NCBI RefSeq assembly: GCF_017948485.1
Contig: NZ_JAFFSX010000016.1
Coordinates: 160,617-224,616 of the forward strand
Direction: 5' to 3'
DNA: 64,000 nt
From: Streptomyces sp. GESEQ-35
GTDB taxonomy: Bacteria > Actinomycetota > Actinomycetes > Streptomycetales > Streptomycetaceae
Within the stretch, counting starts at the first letter, position 1. Every line of letters starts with the position of its first letter. Positions 50,554-60,275 of this stretch are shown one piece after another. A program made the position numbers and the translations under genes. Under the pieces are notes generated by a model. It did not search any database, was not told the DNA's origin, and saw only the letters and a program-made list of their open reading frames with translations.

Positions 50554-53262
50554 CTACCCGTCAGACTCCCCACGGATCACGGCAAGCACGCCATCCAGCT
50601 CGTCAGGTTTCACAAGAACATCACGAGCCTTGGACCCTTCGCTGGGGCCGACGACGCCCCGGGACTCCATGAGGTCCATCAGCCGCCCCGCCTTGGCGAA
50701 GCCGACGCGCAGTTTGCGCTGGAGCATCGAGGTGGACCCGAACTGCGTCGAGACGACCAGCTCGGCAGCCTGGCAGAGCAGGTCGAGGTCGTCGCCGATG
50801 TCCTCGTCGATCTCCTTTTTCTTCTTGGTGCCCACGGTGACGTCGTCCCGGAAGACCGGCGCCATCTGGTCCTTGCAGTGCTGGACGACGACCGCGACCT
50901 CTTCCTCGGTCACGAAGGCGCCCTGCATACGGGTCGGCTTGTTCGCCCCCATCGGCAGGAACAGCCCGTCGCCCTTGCCAATCAGCTTCTCGGCGCCGGG
51001 CTGGTCGAGGATGACCCGGGAGTCCGCCAGGGACGAGGTCGCGAACGCGAGCCGCGACGGCACGTTCGCCTTGATCAGACCGGTGACGACATCCACCGAC
51101 GGCCGCTGTGTGGCCAGCACCAGATGGATACCGGCCGCGCGCGCGAGCTGCGTGATCCGCACGATCGCGTCCTCGACGTCCCGCGGCGCGACCATCATCA
51201 GGTCGGCGAGCTCGTCGACGATCACCAGCAGATAGGGGTACGGCTGGAGCTCGCGCTCACTGCCCTCGGGCGGCTTGACCTTGCCGTTCCTGATGGCCTC
51301 GTTGAAGTCGTCGATGTGCCGGTAGCCGTACGCCGCCAGGTCGTCGTACCGGAGGTCCATTTCCCGTACGACCCACTGGAGCGCCTCCGCGGCCCGCTTC
51401 GGGTTGGTGATGATCGGCGTGATCAGGTGCGGAATGCCCTCGTAGGCGGTCAGCTCGACGCGCTTGGGGTCGACGAGGACCATGCGCACGTCCTCGGGGG
51501 TCGCGCGGACCATGATCGACGTGATCAGGCAGTTAATGCACGACGATTTACCGGAACCAGTGGCTCCGGCGACGAGGACGTGCGGCATTTTCGCGAGGTT
51601 GGCCATGACATAGCCGCCCTCGACGTCCTTGCCGAGCGCCACCAGCATCGGATGGTCGTCCTCGGCCGCCGCGGCGAGCCGCAGCACATCGCCCAGGTTG
51701 ACCATCTCGCGGTCGGTGTTCGGGATCTCGATGCCGACCGCCGACTTTCCGGGGATCGGGCTGATGATCCGCACGTCCGGGCTGGCGACGGCGTACGCGA
51801 TGTTCTTCGTCAGCGCGGTGATCCGCTCGACCTTCACGGCGGGACCGAGCTCGACCTCGTAGCGCGTGACCGTCGGCCCGCGTGTGAAGCCGGTGACGGA
51901 GGCGTCGACCTTGAACTCGGAGAAGACGGTGGTGAGCGAGGCGACGACGGCGTCGTTGGCGGCGCTGCGCGCCTTGCCGGGGCCGCCGCGGGTGAGGAGG
52001 TCGAGCGACGGCAGGGAGTAGGTGATGTCGCCGGACAGCTGGAGCTGCTCGGCGCGCGGCGGCAGGTCGCGGATCGCCTCGGGGGCCTTGGTGAGATCCG
52101 GTACGTCCCCCTTGAGCTTCTCCTGCTTCGGACGAGCGGCCGGGACAGGCGTCGGGGTGGGTGTCGGAGTGGCCTCCTCGCGGTCCCCCACGCTCACGCC
52201 CTGGGTGAGGTCGGCGACGATCGGCGAGGGCGGCATCCCGTGCATCACGGCACCGTCGAGCGCGGCAGCGGCGGCCGCGGCGACGTCCACGGCGTCCATC
52301 TGCCGGTCCATGTCGGGCTGCGGCACCGCGGAGCGCCTGGGGCGGCCGCGACGCCGCGAGAGGGCCTCCTGCTCCGCGCTCTCGGGGTCGTACGCCTCGG
52401 GCTTCGGTGTGCGCCGGCGCGGGCGCGCGGGCAGCGCGTCCCGCCACTGGTCCTCGTACTGCTCGTCGTCCTCGCTGAAGTCGTCGTCGGCCGGGTCGTG
52501 GACGAGGCCGAGCTTCCTGCCGAGCAGCCGCAGTCGCTGCGGGATCGCGTTGACCGGGGTCGCCGTGACGACCAGCAACCCGAAGATCGTGAGCAGCACG
52601 AGCAGCGGTACGGCGAGCACCTCGCCCATGGTGTAGGTCAGCGGGGTCGCCGCGCCCCAGCCGATGAGGCCGCCGGCGTCCCTTATGGCCTGCATGCCGT
52701 CGCTGCGGGCGGGCGAGCCACAGGCGAGGTGGACCTGGCCGAGCACGCCGATGAGGAGCGCGGACAGACCGATCACGATGCGGCCGTTGGCCTCGGGCTG
52801 CTCGGGGTGCCGGATGAAGCGCACGGCGATGATCGCGAGCAGCAGCGGCACCAGCAGGTCGAGGCGGCCGAAGGCGCCGGTGACCAGTATTTCGACGAGG
52901 TCGCCGACGGGACCGCGCAGATTCGACCATGTACCGGCGGCGACGATCAGGGCGAGACCGAGGAGCAGCAGCGCGATGCCGTCCTTGCGGTGCGCCGGGT
53001 CGAGGTTCTTCGCTCCCTGACCTATGCCGCGGAAGACCGCGCCGACGGCGTGCGCGGCACCGAGCCAGATCGCCCGCAGGAGCCACACGATGCCCCCGGT
53101 GGGGTTCGGCGCCGGCTTGGGCGCGGGCTTCTTCGCCGCGGCCTTCCTGGCGGGCGCCTTCTTCGCAGGAGCCTTTTTGGCAGCGGCCTTCTTGGCCGGT
53201 CCCTTCGCGGGAGCGGCCGCCTTCTTCGCAGGCTTCTTGGCGGCAGAGGGACGTGGGGCCAT
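50554..53262 (-). CDS. ftsK: DNA translocase FtsK/SpoIIIE
   Basis: 902 residues. Lys/Ala/Pro-rich N-terminus (residues ~1-55, AAKKAPAKKAPARKAAAKKP type), four to five membrane helices (~75-245), a disordered linker (~260-420), then the motor: Walker A GATGSGKSSC (~564) and YLLVIVDELADLM, with the gamma DNA-reading winged helix at the end (STSMLQRKLRVGFAKAGRLM). Pumps chromosomes through sporulation septa by recognising polar DNA sequences. ATG at 53262; the frame continues to 53316. Confidence 0.96.
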   Translation of the reverse strand: MAPRPSAAKKPAKKAAAPAKGPAKKAAAKKAPAKKAPARKAAAKKPAPKPAPNPTGGIVWLLRAIWLGAAHAVGAVFRGIGQGAKNLDPAHRKDGIALLLLGLALIVAAGTWSNLRGPVGDLVEILVTGAFGRLDLLVPLLLAIIAVRFIRHPEQPEANGRIVIGLSALLIGVLGQVHLACGSPARSDGMQAIRDAGGLIGWGAATPLTYTMGEVLAVPLLVLLTIFGLLVVTATPVNAIPQRLRLLGRKLGLVHDPADDDFSEDDEQYEDQWRDALPARPRRRTPKPEAYDPESAEQEALSRRRGRPRRSAVPQPDMDRQMDAVDVAAAAAAALDGAVMHGMPPSPIVADLTQGVSVGDREEATPTPTPTPVPAARPKQEKLKGDVPDLTKAPEAIRDLPPRAEQLQLSGDITYSLPSLDLLTRGGPGKARSAANDAVVASLTTVFSEFKVDASVTGFTRGPTVTRYEVELGPAVKVERITALTKNIAYAVASPDVRIISPIPGKSAVGIEIPNTDREMVNLGDVLRLAAAAEDDHPMLVALGKDVEGGYVMANLAKMPHVLVAGATGSGKSSCINCLITSIMVRATPEDVRMVLVDPKRVELTAYEGIPHLITPIITNPKRAAEALQWVVREMDLRYDDLAAYGYRHIDDFNEAIRNGKVKPPEGSERELQPYPYLLVIVDELADLMMVAPRDVEDAIVRITQLARAAGIHLVLATQRPSVDVVTGLIKANVPSRLAFATSSLADSRVILDQPGAEKLIGKGDGLFLPMGANKPTRMQGAFVTEEEVAVVVQHCKDQMAPVFRDDVTVGTKKKKEIDEDIGDDLDLLCQAAELVVSTQFGSTSMLQRKLRVGFAKAGRLMDLMESRGVVGPSEGSKARDVLVKPDELDGVLAVIRGESDG

Positions 53263-53404
53263 GGGTGTGAGGTTACCGGTGGAGACGCCGGCGGACACGT
53301 GTGCCCACCGCTTCACCCGTTCGTGTCGCCCTTGCGGGGGCGGGAAATTGACGCGCGCTCAAACACCGCGTGCACGCCCGCACAACGGCGGTCGTCGCGG
53401 GCGT

Positions 53405-54088
53405 TCAGTTCTGCGACGGCACAGAAGGAGCGCTTCCCGTGCCCGGCTCCAGCGCGTCCAGCGCGCGGCGCAGGCCGGTGAGTTTGCGCTCGAGGTGGGC
53501 GGCCGTGGCCACCGCAGCCGCGTCCGCGGACTCGTCGTCGAGTTGCTTGGACAGTGCCTCGGCCTGCTCCTCGACGGCCGCGAGCCGCGCCGACAGTTCG
53601 GCGAGCAGCCCGGCGGGCTCCTTCGCCTCGCCGACCGCGGTCTTGCCTCCGCCGCCCTCCAACTGGAGCCGCAGCAGGGCCGCCTGCTCCCGCAGCTGGC
53701 AGTTCTTCATGTACAGCTCGACGAAAACGGAGACCTTGGCGCGCAGCACCCACGGGTCGAAGGGCTTGGAGATGTAGTCCACCGCGCCCGCCGCATAGCC
53801 GCGGAAGGTGTGGTGCGGACCGTGGTTGATGGCGGTGAGGAAGATGATCGGGATGTCCCGGGTCCGCTCTCGCCGCTTGATGTGCGCGGCGGTTTCGAAA
53901 CCGTCCATTCCCGGCATCTGGACATCCAGCAGAATGACCGCGAAGTCGTCCGTCAGCAGTGCTTTGAGCGCTTCTTCCCCGGACGATGCCCGCACCAGCG
54001 TCTGATCGAGCGCGGAGAGGATGGCCTCCAACGCCAGCAGATTCTCCGGCCGGTCATCGACCAGGAGGATCTTGGCCTTCTGCACCAT
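53405..54088 (-). CDS. osaB: response regulator OsaB
   Basis: 227 residues. Receiver domain with phospho-acceptor Asp55 (VILLDVQMPGMDG) and Lys in ISKPFD; the remaining ~100 residues form a coiled coil without a DNA-binding domain. OsaB of S. coelicolor is needed for osmoadaptation and pairs with OsaA; the name is based on synteny. ATG at 54088 with GGAGGGCGGG upstream. Output is probably by protein-protein contact. Confidence 0.9.
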   Translation of the reverse strand: MVQKAKILLVDDRPENLLALEAILSALDQTLVRASSGEEALKALLTDDFAVILLDVQMPGMDGFETAAHIKRRERTRDIPIIFLTAINHGPHHTFRGYAAGAVDYISKPFDPWVLRAKVSVFVELYMKNCQLREQAALLRLQLEGGGGKTAVGEAKEPAGLLAELSARLAAVEEQAEALSKQLDDESADAAAVATAAHLERKLTGLRRALDALEPGTGSAPSVPSQN

Positions 54089-54406
54089 GGCCCGCCCTCC
54101 TCGCCCCGGCTTGGGGCCTCCCCTGTCCTCAGGACTTGAGGTGACGCCGATGTGCGTCGCCCCAGGGGACGACTCCCTTGCGCCGCCCGTCCTTGTGCCG
54201 GTCATGGTAGCCGCACCCCGCCTGTCGCCACACCCTGTCACCGCGATGTCACTGTGCACGTAGCAGAAACGCAGCAGGAGACCAGAAGGTTCCCCGTATC
54301 CCGTACTTCTACACGGCTTCGGCCACACTGAGTCAGCAACTCCGGGTGAACACCGAAGGTTCCCACCACTTCCCCGCCGCTTCGCCTCGCGCCCCGACGG
54401 TTCTCG
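54089..54406. other. intergenic osaA-osaB
   Basis: 318 bp. Contains several short hairpins near osaB (for example CCTCA-GGACT-TGAGG near 54129) and a repeated GAAGGTTCCC element near 54286 and 54355. It must hold the osaB promoter; I cannot place it. Confidence 0.5.
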
Positions 54407-57400
54407 TCACTCCTCCCTCATCCACTGATCCATCACAGCCAACAGGTGATCAGGGTCGACCGGCTTCGTCACATAGTCGGAAGCGCCCGACTCGATCGCC
54501 TTCTCCCGGTCGCCCTTCATCGCCTTCGCGGTGAGCGCGATGATCGGCAGACCGGCGAACTGCGGCATCCTGCGGATCGCCGTCGTCGTCGCGTACCCGT
54601 CCATCTCGGGCATCATGATGTCCATCAGCACGACCGCCACATCGTCGTGCTGCTCCAGGACCTCGATGCCCTCACGGCCGTTCTCCGCGTACAGCACGGA
54701 CAGGCCGTGCTGCTCCAGAACGCTGGTGAGCGCGAAGACATTGCGGATGTCGTCGTCGACGATCAGCACCTTCTGCCCGCCGAACCGGATGCCCCGGTGC
54801 GACCGCGGCGCCACGTCCTGGTCGGACGCGGGCCAGCGCTCCGGTGTCGCCCTTCCCAGCTGTTCGGCCGCGATGGGCGTGGCCCTGCGCCGGCGCCGGA
54901 AGAGCGCGGCCGGACCGTTCTGCGCATCGCGGTACGACTTCACCTCGGCCGGCGTCTCGATCTCCACGTCGGACAGCTCCGACAGGTCCGCCGCGGCCCG
55001 GGCCGCGGACGCCACCAGGTCGCCGGCCTCCAGTGCGGGCAGCCCCTGCTGGTACCCCTGCGGCGGCAGTTCACTCGGGTGCAGCGGCAGATACAGCGTG
55101 AACGTCGAGCCGCGGCCCGGCTCGCTCTGCGCGTGGATCTCGCCGCCGAGCAGCTGGGCGATCTCCCGCGAGATCGACAGCCCCAGGCCCGTACCGCCGT
55201 ACTTGCGGCTGGTCGTGCCGTCCGCCTGCTTGAAGGCCTCGAAGATCACCCGCATCTTGCTGTTCGCGATGCCGATGCCGGTGTCGGTCACGGAGAACGC
55301 GATCAGATCCGCGTCCGCGTCGCGCAGCGAGCCCGTCTCCAGGAGCTGCTCCCGAATCGCCAACGGGACGTCCGCGCCGGCCGGCCGGATGACCAGCTCG
55401 ACGGATCCGGAGTCGGTGAACTTCACCGCGTTGGACAGCAGGTTGCGCAGCACCTGGAGCAGCCGCTGCTCGTCGGTGTGCAGCGTGGCGGGCAGTTCCG
55501 GAGACACCCGTACGGACAGGTCGAGGCCCTTCTCCGCGGTCAGCGGGCGGAAGGTGGCCTCTACGTAGTCGACGAGCTGGACGAGCGCGATACGCGTCGG
55601 CGAGACGTCCATCTTGCCCGCCTCGACCTTCGACAGGTCGAGGATGTCGTTGATCAGCTGGAGCAGGTCGGAGCCGGCGCCGTGGATGGTCTCGGCGAAC
55701 TCGACCTGCTTCGGGGTGAGATTGGCGTCCGCGTTGTCGGCGAGCAACTTGGCGAGAATCAGCAGCGAGTTGAGCGGCGTACGCAGCTCGTGCGACATGT
55801 TGGCGAGGAACTCGCTCTTGTAGCGCATGGAGACGGCGAGCTGCTCGGCGCGCTCCTCCAGGACCTGCCGAGCCTCCTCGATCTCGGTGTTCTTGACCTC
55901 GATGTCGCGGTTCTGCTGGGCCAGCAGCTCGGCCTTCTCCTCCAGTTCGGCGTTGGACGCCTGGAGGGCCTTCTGCCGGTTCTCCAGCTCCTCCGAACGC
56001 TCCCGGAGTTGCTCGGTCAGCTCCTGCGACTGCCTCAGCAGCACCTCGGTCTTGGTGTTGACCGAGATGGTGTTGACGCTGGTCGCGATCATCTCGGCGA
56101 TCTGGTTGAGGAAGTCCTTCTGGATCTGCGTGAAGGGAGTGAAGGACGCCAACTCGATGACACCGAGGACCTGGCCCTCGAACAGCACCGGAAGGACGAT
56201 CACCTGCGCGGGCGGCGCCTCTCCGAGCCCGGAGGAAATCTTCAGATAGCCGCTGGGCGCGTTCTCCACGAGGATCGTGCGCCGCTCCTCGGCGGCCGTC
56301 CCGATCAGCGCCTCACCCGGCCGGAACGACGTCGGCATGGAGCCCATCGAGTAGCCGTACGACCCGAGCATGCGCAGTTCGTACGGGTCCTCGTGGTCGC
56401 CGCTCGTGTCCTTGCCGTCGACGAGCGGCAGCGCGAGGAAGAACGCGCCGTGCTGCGCGGAGACCACCGGCGTCAGCTCGCTCATGATCAGCGAGGCCAC
56501 GTCGTCCAGGTCGCGACGGCCCTGCATCAGGGCGGAGATACGGGCGAGGTTGCCCTTGAGCCAGTCCTGCTCCTTGTTGGCGATCGTGGTGTCGCGCAGG
56601 TTGGCGATCATCTTGTTGATGTAGTCCTGGAGTTCCTGGATCTCGCCGGAGGCGTCCACGTCGATCTTCAGGTTCAGGTCGCCGCGGGTCACGGCGGTCG
56701 CCACGCGCGCGATGGCACGCACCTGCCGGGTGAGGTTCCCGGCCATCTCGTTCACGGACTCGGTCAGGTCGCGCCAGGTGCCGTCGACGTCACGCACGCG
56801 TGCCTGGCCGCCGAGCTGGCCTTCCGTGCCCACCTCGCGGGCGACACGGGTGACCTCCTCGGCGAAGGACGACAGCTGGTCGACCATCGTGTTGATCGTC
56901 GTCTTGAGCTCGAGGATCTCACCGCGAGCGTCGATGTCGATCTTCTTCGTCAGGTCACCCTTGGCGATGGCGGTGGTGACCATGGCGATGTTCCGCACCT
57001 GACCGGTCAGGTTGGAGGCCATCTGGTTCACGGACTCGGTGAGGTCCTTCCACGTACCCGCCACGCCCGGTACGTGCGCCTGCCCGCCGAGGATGCCGTC
57101 CGTGCCCACCTCGCGGGCCACCTTGGTGACCTGGTCGGCGAACGAGCTCAGCGTCTTCACCATGGTGTTGAAGGTGTCCGCGAGCTGCGCGACCTCGCCG
57201 CGCGCCTCGATCGTCACCGTCCGGGTCAGGTCGCCGTTGGCGACGGCCGCCGCGACCTGGGAGATGTTCCGCACCTGCATGGTCAGGTTCTTGGCCATCA
57301 GGTTGACGTTGCCGCTGAGGTCCTTCCAGATGCCGGTGACGCCCGGCACGTGCGCCTGGCCGCCCAGGATGCCCTCGGTGCCCACCTCGCGGGCCACCCG

Positions 57401-59902
57401 GGTCACCTGCTCGGCGAAGGCCGACAGCTGGTCCACCATCGTGTTGACGGTGGTGACGAGTTCGAGGATCTCGCCCTTCGCGTCGACGGTGATCTTCTTG
57501 GACAGGTCACCCTTGGCGACCGCGGTCGTGACCTCGGCGATCTGGCGCACCTGAATGGTCAGGTTGTTCGCCATGAAGTTCACGGACTGGGTGAGGTCCT
57601 TCCAGGTGCCGGAGACCCCCTGCACTTCGGCCTGACCGCCGAGCTGGCCCTCCGTGCCCACCTCGCGGGCGACCCGGGTGACCTCCTCGGCGAACGACGA
57701 CAGCTGGTCCACCATCGTGTTCAGGGTGTTCTTGAGCTCCAGGATCTCGCCACGCGCGTCCACGGTGATCTTCTGGGAGAGGTCACCCCGGGCCACCGCG
57801 GTCGCGACCTGCGCGATGTTCCGCACCTGCGCGGTGAGGTTGCCGGCCATGCCGTTCACGGAGTCGGTCAGGTCGCGCCACACACCGGCGACGCCGGGCA
57901 CCTGCGCCTGCCCGCCGAGGCGGCCTTCCGTGCCCACCTCGCGGGCGACCCGGGTCACCTGGTCGGCGAAGGCGGAGAGCTGGTCGACCATCGTGTTGAT
58001 GGTGTTCTTCAGCTCCAGGATCTCGCCGCGCGCATCGACGTCGATCTTCTGGGACAGGTCACCCCGGGCCACCGCCGTGGTCACCTGGGCGATCTGCCGC
58101 ACCTGTGAGGTGAGGTTGCCGCCCATGAAGTTGACGGAGTCGGTGAGCTCCTTCCACGTACCGGACACACCCGGTACGACGGCCTGCCCGCCGAGGCGGC
58201 CCTCCGTGCCCACGTCCCGGGCCATCCGGGTCACCTGCTCGGCGAAGGACGACAGCTGGTCCACCATCGTGTTCACGGTGTTCTTCAGCTGGAGCATCTC
58301 GCCGGAGACGTCCACGGTGACCTTCTGCGACAGGTCACCGTTGGCCACCGCCGTGGTCACCTGGGCGATGTTCCTCACCTGTCCGGTGAGGTTCTGGAAC
58401 GCGGTGTTGACGGAGTCCGTCAGGTCCTTCCACGTCCCCGCCGCCCCCGGCACCTGCGCCTGTCCGCCGAGCTCACCCTCGACGCCGACCTCCCGGGCCA
58501 CGCGGGTGACCTCGGAACCGAAGGACGACAGCTGGTCCACCATCCCGTTGACGGTGTTCTTCAGCTCCAGCATCTCGCCGGCCACGTCGACGGTGACCTT
58601 CTGCGACAGGTCACCGCTGGCCACGGCCGTCGTCACGGCGGCGATGTCCCGCACCTGAGTGGTCAGGTTCCTGAAGACCGTGTTGACGGAGTCCGTCAGG
58701 TCCTTCCACGTCCCCGCGGCCCCCGGCACATTCGCCTGACCGCCGAGGCGCCCCTCGCCACCGACCTCGTTGGCGACGCGGGTGACCTCGTCGGCGAAGA
58801 TCCGCAGCGTCTCGGTCATCTGGTTGATCGTGTCGGCCAGCTGCGCGACCTCGCCGCGCGCCGACACCGTCACCTTCTGCGACAGGTCACCGTTGGCGAC
58901 CGCCGTTGTCACCTGTGCGATACCGCGCACCTGTGCCGTCAGGTTGCCGGCCATGAGGTTCACCGAATCGGTGAGGTCCTTCCACACGCCGGCCACACCC
59001 GGCACTTGCGCCTGCCCGCCGAGCTCGCCCTCGGTGCCCACCTCACGGGCGACTCGCGTCACCTCGGAGGAGAAGGACGACAGCTGGTCCACCATCGTGT
59101 TGACGGTGTTCTTCAGCTCCAGCATCTCGCCGGCCACATGAACCGTGACCTTCCGGGACAAGTCACCCTTCGCGACCGCGGTCGTCACCAGCGCGATGTC
59201 CCTCACCTGGGCCGTCAGCCGGTACGCCATCGTGTTGACGGAATCCGTGAGGTCCTTCCACGAACCCGACATACCGCGCACCTGGGCCTGTCCGCCCAGC
59301 TTGCCCTCGGTCCCGACCTCGCTGGCCACCCGGGTGACCTCGTCGGTGAACGTCGACAGCTGGTCGACCAGATTGTTGACCGTCCGCCCGACCTTGAGGA
59401 ACTCCCCGCGCAGCGGCTGCCCAGTGGTGCCGTCCGGCGCCTGCGTCCGCAGCTCCATGCGCGGCGACAGATCACCCTCGGCCACCGCGGAAAGCACCCG
59501 GCCGACCTCGGAGACCGGTCGTACGAGATCGTCGACCAGGGCGTTCGAGGCGTCGATGGCGGCCGCCCAGGAGCCCTCGCTGGAGCCTGTTTCCAGCCGT
59601 TCCGTGAGCTTTCCCTCACGCCCCACCATGCGCCGCACACGCGACAACTCACCCGTCAGATGGAGATTGCGGTCGGCCACCTCGTTGAAAACGGCAGCAA
59701 TCTCCGACATCACGCCGTCGCCGGACACCGTGAGCCGCTTACGGAAGTTTCCGTCCCGCATCGACACGAGTGCCGCCAGCAGTCTGTCCAGGGAGGCCGT
59801 GTCCACCGACGTGGTCCCACCACGCGGTTTGCGCTGTTTGGTCAGGGACTGTCCGCCTTTCGCGCGCGTCTTAGTGCCCCGCGTCGCTGCGCCAGACTCC
59901 AC
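54407..59902 (-). CDS. osaA: hybrid histidine kinase OsaA with a ten-unit HAMP array
   Basis: 1831 residues, no clear membrane helix. Residues ~100-1095 are HAMP-type repeats of 92 residues; ten carry the LGGQA motif, plus degenerate end units. GAF follows (~1100-1280), a long coiled coil, HisKA with phospho-acceptor His near 1370 (NMSHELRTPLNSLL), HATPase (~1450-1600) and a C-terminal receiver (~1710-1830; VLMDIMMPEMDGYA). A cytoplasmic osmotic-stress sensor in S. coelicolor. GTG at 59902 follows GGAGGGACAA. Divergent from osaC. Confidence 0.95.
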   Translation of the reverse strand: MESGAATRGTKTRAKGGQSLTKQRKPRGGTTSVDTASLDRLLAALVSMRDGNFRKRLTVSGDGVMSEIAAVFNEVADRNLHLTGELSRVRRMVGREGKLTERLETGSSEGSWAAAIDASNALVDDLVRPVSEVGRVLSAVAEGDLSPRMELRTQAPDGTTGQPLRGEFLKVGRTVNNLVDQLSTFTDEVTRVASEVGTEGKLGGQAQVRGMSGSWKDLTDSVNTMAYRLTAQVRDIALVTTAVAKGDLSRKVTVHVAGEMLELKNTVNTMVDQLSSFSSEVTRVAREVGTEGELGGQAQVPGVAGVWKDLTDSVNLMAGNLTAQVRGIAQVTTAVANGDLSQKVTVSARGEVAQLADTINQMTETLRIFADEVTRVANEVGGEGRLGGQANVPGAAGTWKDLTDSVNTVFRNLTTQVRDIAAVTTAVASGDLSQKVTVDVAGEMLELKNTVNGMVDQLSSFGSEVTRVAREVGVEGELGGQAQVPGAAGTWKDLTDSVNTAFQNLTGQVRNIAQVTTAVANGDLSQKVTVDVSGEMLQLKNTVNTMVDQLSSFAEQVTRMARDVGTEGRLGGQAVVPGVSGTWKELTDSVNFMGGNLTSQVRQIAQVTTAVARGDLSQKIDVDARGEILELKNTINTMVDQLSAFADQVTRVAREVGTEGRLGGQAQVPGVAGVWRDLTDSVNGMAGNLTAQVRNIAQVATAVARGDLSQKITVDARGEILELKNTLNTMVDQLSSFAEEVTRVAREVGTEGQLGGQAEVQGVSGTWKDLTQSVNFMANNLTIQVRQIAEVTTAVAKGDLSKKITVDAKGEILELVTTVNTMVDQLSAFAEQVTRVAREVGTEGILGGQAHVPGVTGIWKDLSGNVNLMAKNLTMQVRNISQVAAAVANGDLTRTVTIEARGEVAQLADTFNTMVKTLSSFADQVTKVAREVGTDGILGGQAHVPGVAGTWKDLTESVNQMASNLTGQVRNIAMVTTAIAKGDLTKKIDIDARGEILELKTTINTMVDQLSSFAEEVTRVAREVGTEGQLGGQARVRDVDGTWRDLTESVNEMAGNLTRQVRAIARVATAVTRGDLNLKIDVDASGEIQELQDYINKMIANLRDTTIANKEQDWLKGNLARISALMQGRRDLDDVASLIMSELTPVVSAQHGAFFLALPLVDGKDTSGDHEDPYELRMLGSYGYSMGSMPTSFRPGEALIGTAAEERRTILVENAPSGYLKISSGLGEAPPAQVIVLPVLFEGQVLGVIELASFTPFTQIQKDFLNQIAEMIATSVNTISVNTKTEVLLRQSQELTEQLRERSEELENRQKALQASNAELEEKAELLAQQNRDIEVKNTEIEEARQVLEERAEQLAVSMRYKSEFLANMSHELRTPLNSLLILAKLLADNADANLTPKQVEFAETIHGAGSDLLQLINDILDLSKVEAGKMDVSPTRIALVQLVDYVEATFRPLTAEKGLDLSVRVSPELPATLHTDEQRLLQVLRNLLSNAVKFTDSGSVELVIRPAGADVPLAIREQLLETGSLRDADADLIAFSVTDTGIGIANSKMRVIFEAFKQADGTTSRKYGGTGLGLSISREIAQLLGGEIHAQSEPGRGSTFTLYLPLHPSELPPQGYQQGLPALEAGDLVASAARAAADLSELSDVEIETPAEVKSYRDAQNGPAALFRRRRRATPIAAEQLGRATPERWPASDQDVAPRSHRGIRFGGQKVLIVDDDIRNVFALTSVLEQHGLSVLYAENGREGIEVLEQHDDVAVVLMDIMMPEMDGYATTTAIRRMPQFAGLPIIALTAKAMKGDREKAIESGASDYVTKPVDPDHLLAVMDQWMREE
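56700..59460 (-). repeat. ten HAMP-encoding repeats in exact 276-bp register
   Basis: The codons for the GQA core recur at 56804, 57080, 57356, 57632, 57908, 58184, 58460, 58736, 59012 and 59288: nine intervals of exactly 276 bp (92 codons), with no indel. Confidence 0.95.
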
Positions 59903-60275
59903 TTGTCCCTCCCGCAGGGGTCGACCGTTACTGCTGTGTCCGGTACGACTGCTCGACGTACCAGTTACTACTGCGCATTTCTGTCGGATCCGCCAGGCCA
60001 CACCCCGGGCTGCTGCCCGCCCGAAGGGGATCTCACTCTGCCTGCCCGGACCTTCACAAGAAGCTTGCCCAGTGTTTCACCCTCCCTGAACCCGGCCATA
60101 ACAGTTCGGCAGCTTCGCACACCGTCCGCACACCCTCCGGACGGAAACACTGCAGACCGGCATCCGCATGGACGGCGAAGGTAAGTAACCTTGCATGCGG
60201 CTGTCCAGCCTCGCCGGTCCGTCCGGCCTGGGCGGTGGCACGAGAACGAGCGGGCATCGGAGGGGCGGCCGCAGC
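59903..60275. promoter_or_regulatory. osaA-osaC divergent intergenic region
   Basis: 373 bp. Holds CCGTCCG-N9-CGGACGG (60122-60144) and AAGGT-N5-ACCTT (60178-60192) upstream of osaC. Both are candidate operators or RNA structures; I cannot assign promoters with confidence. Confidence 0.45.

Noticed and set aside
54446..58108. 1220-codon open frame opposite osaA
   Set aside because: Its repeats mirror the HAMP array on the other strand; no domain or ribosome-binding site.
56700..59460. Regular repeats that might suggest CRISPR or a satellite
   Set aside because: Units are 276-bp coding HAMP domains in one frame, with no spacers.
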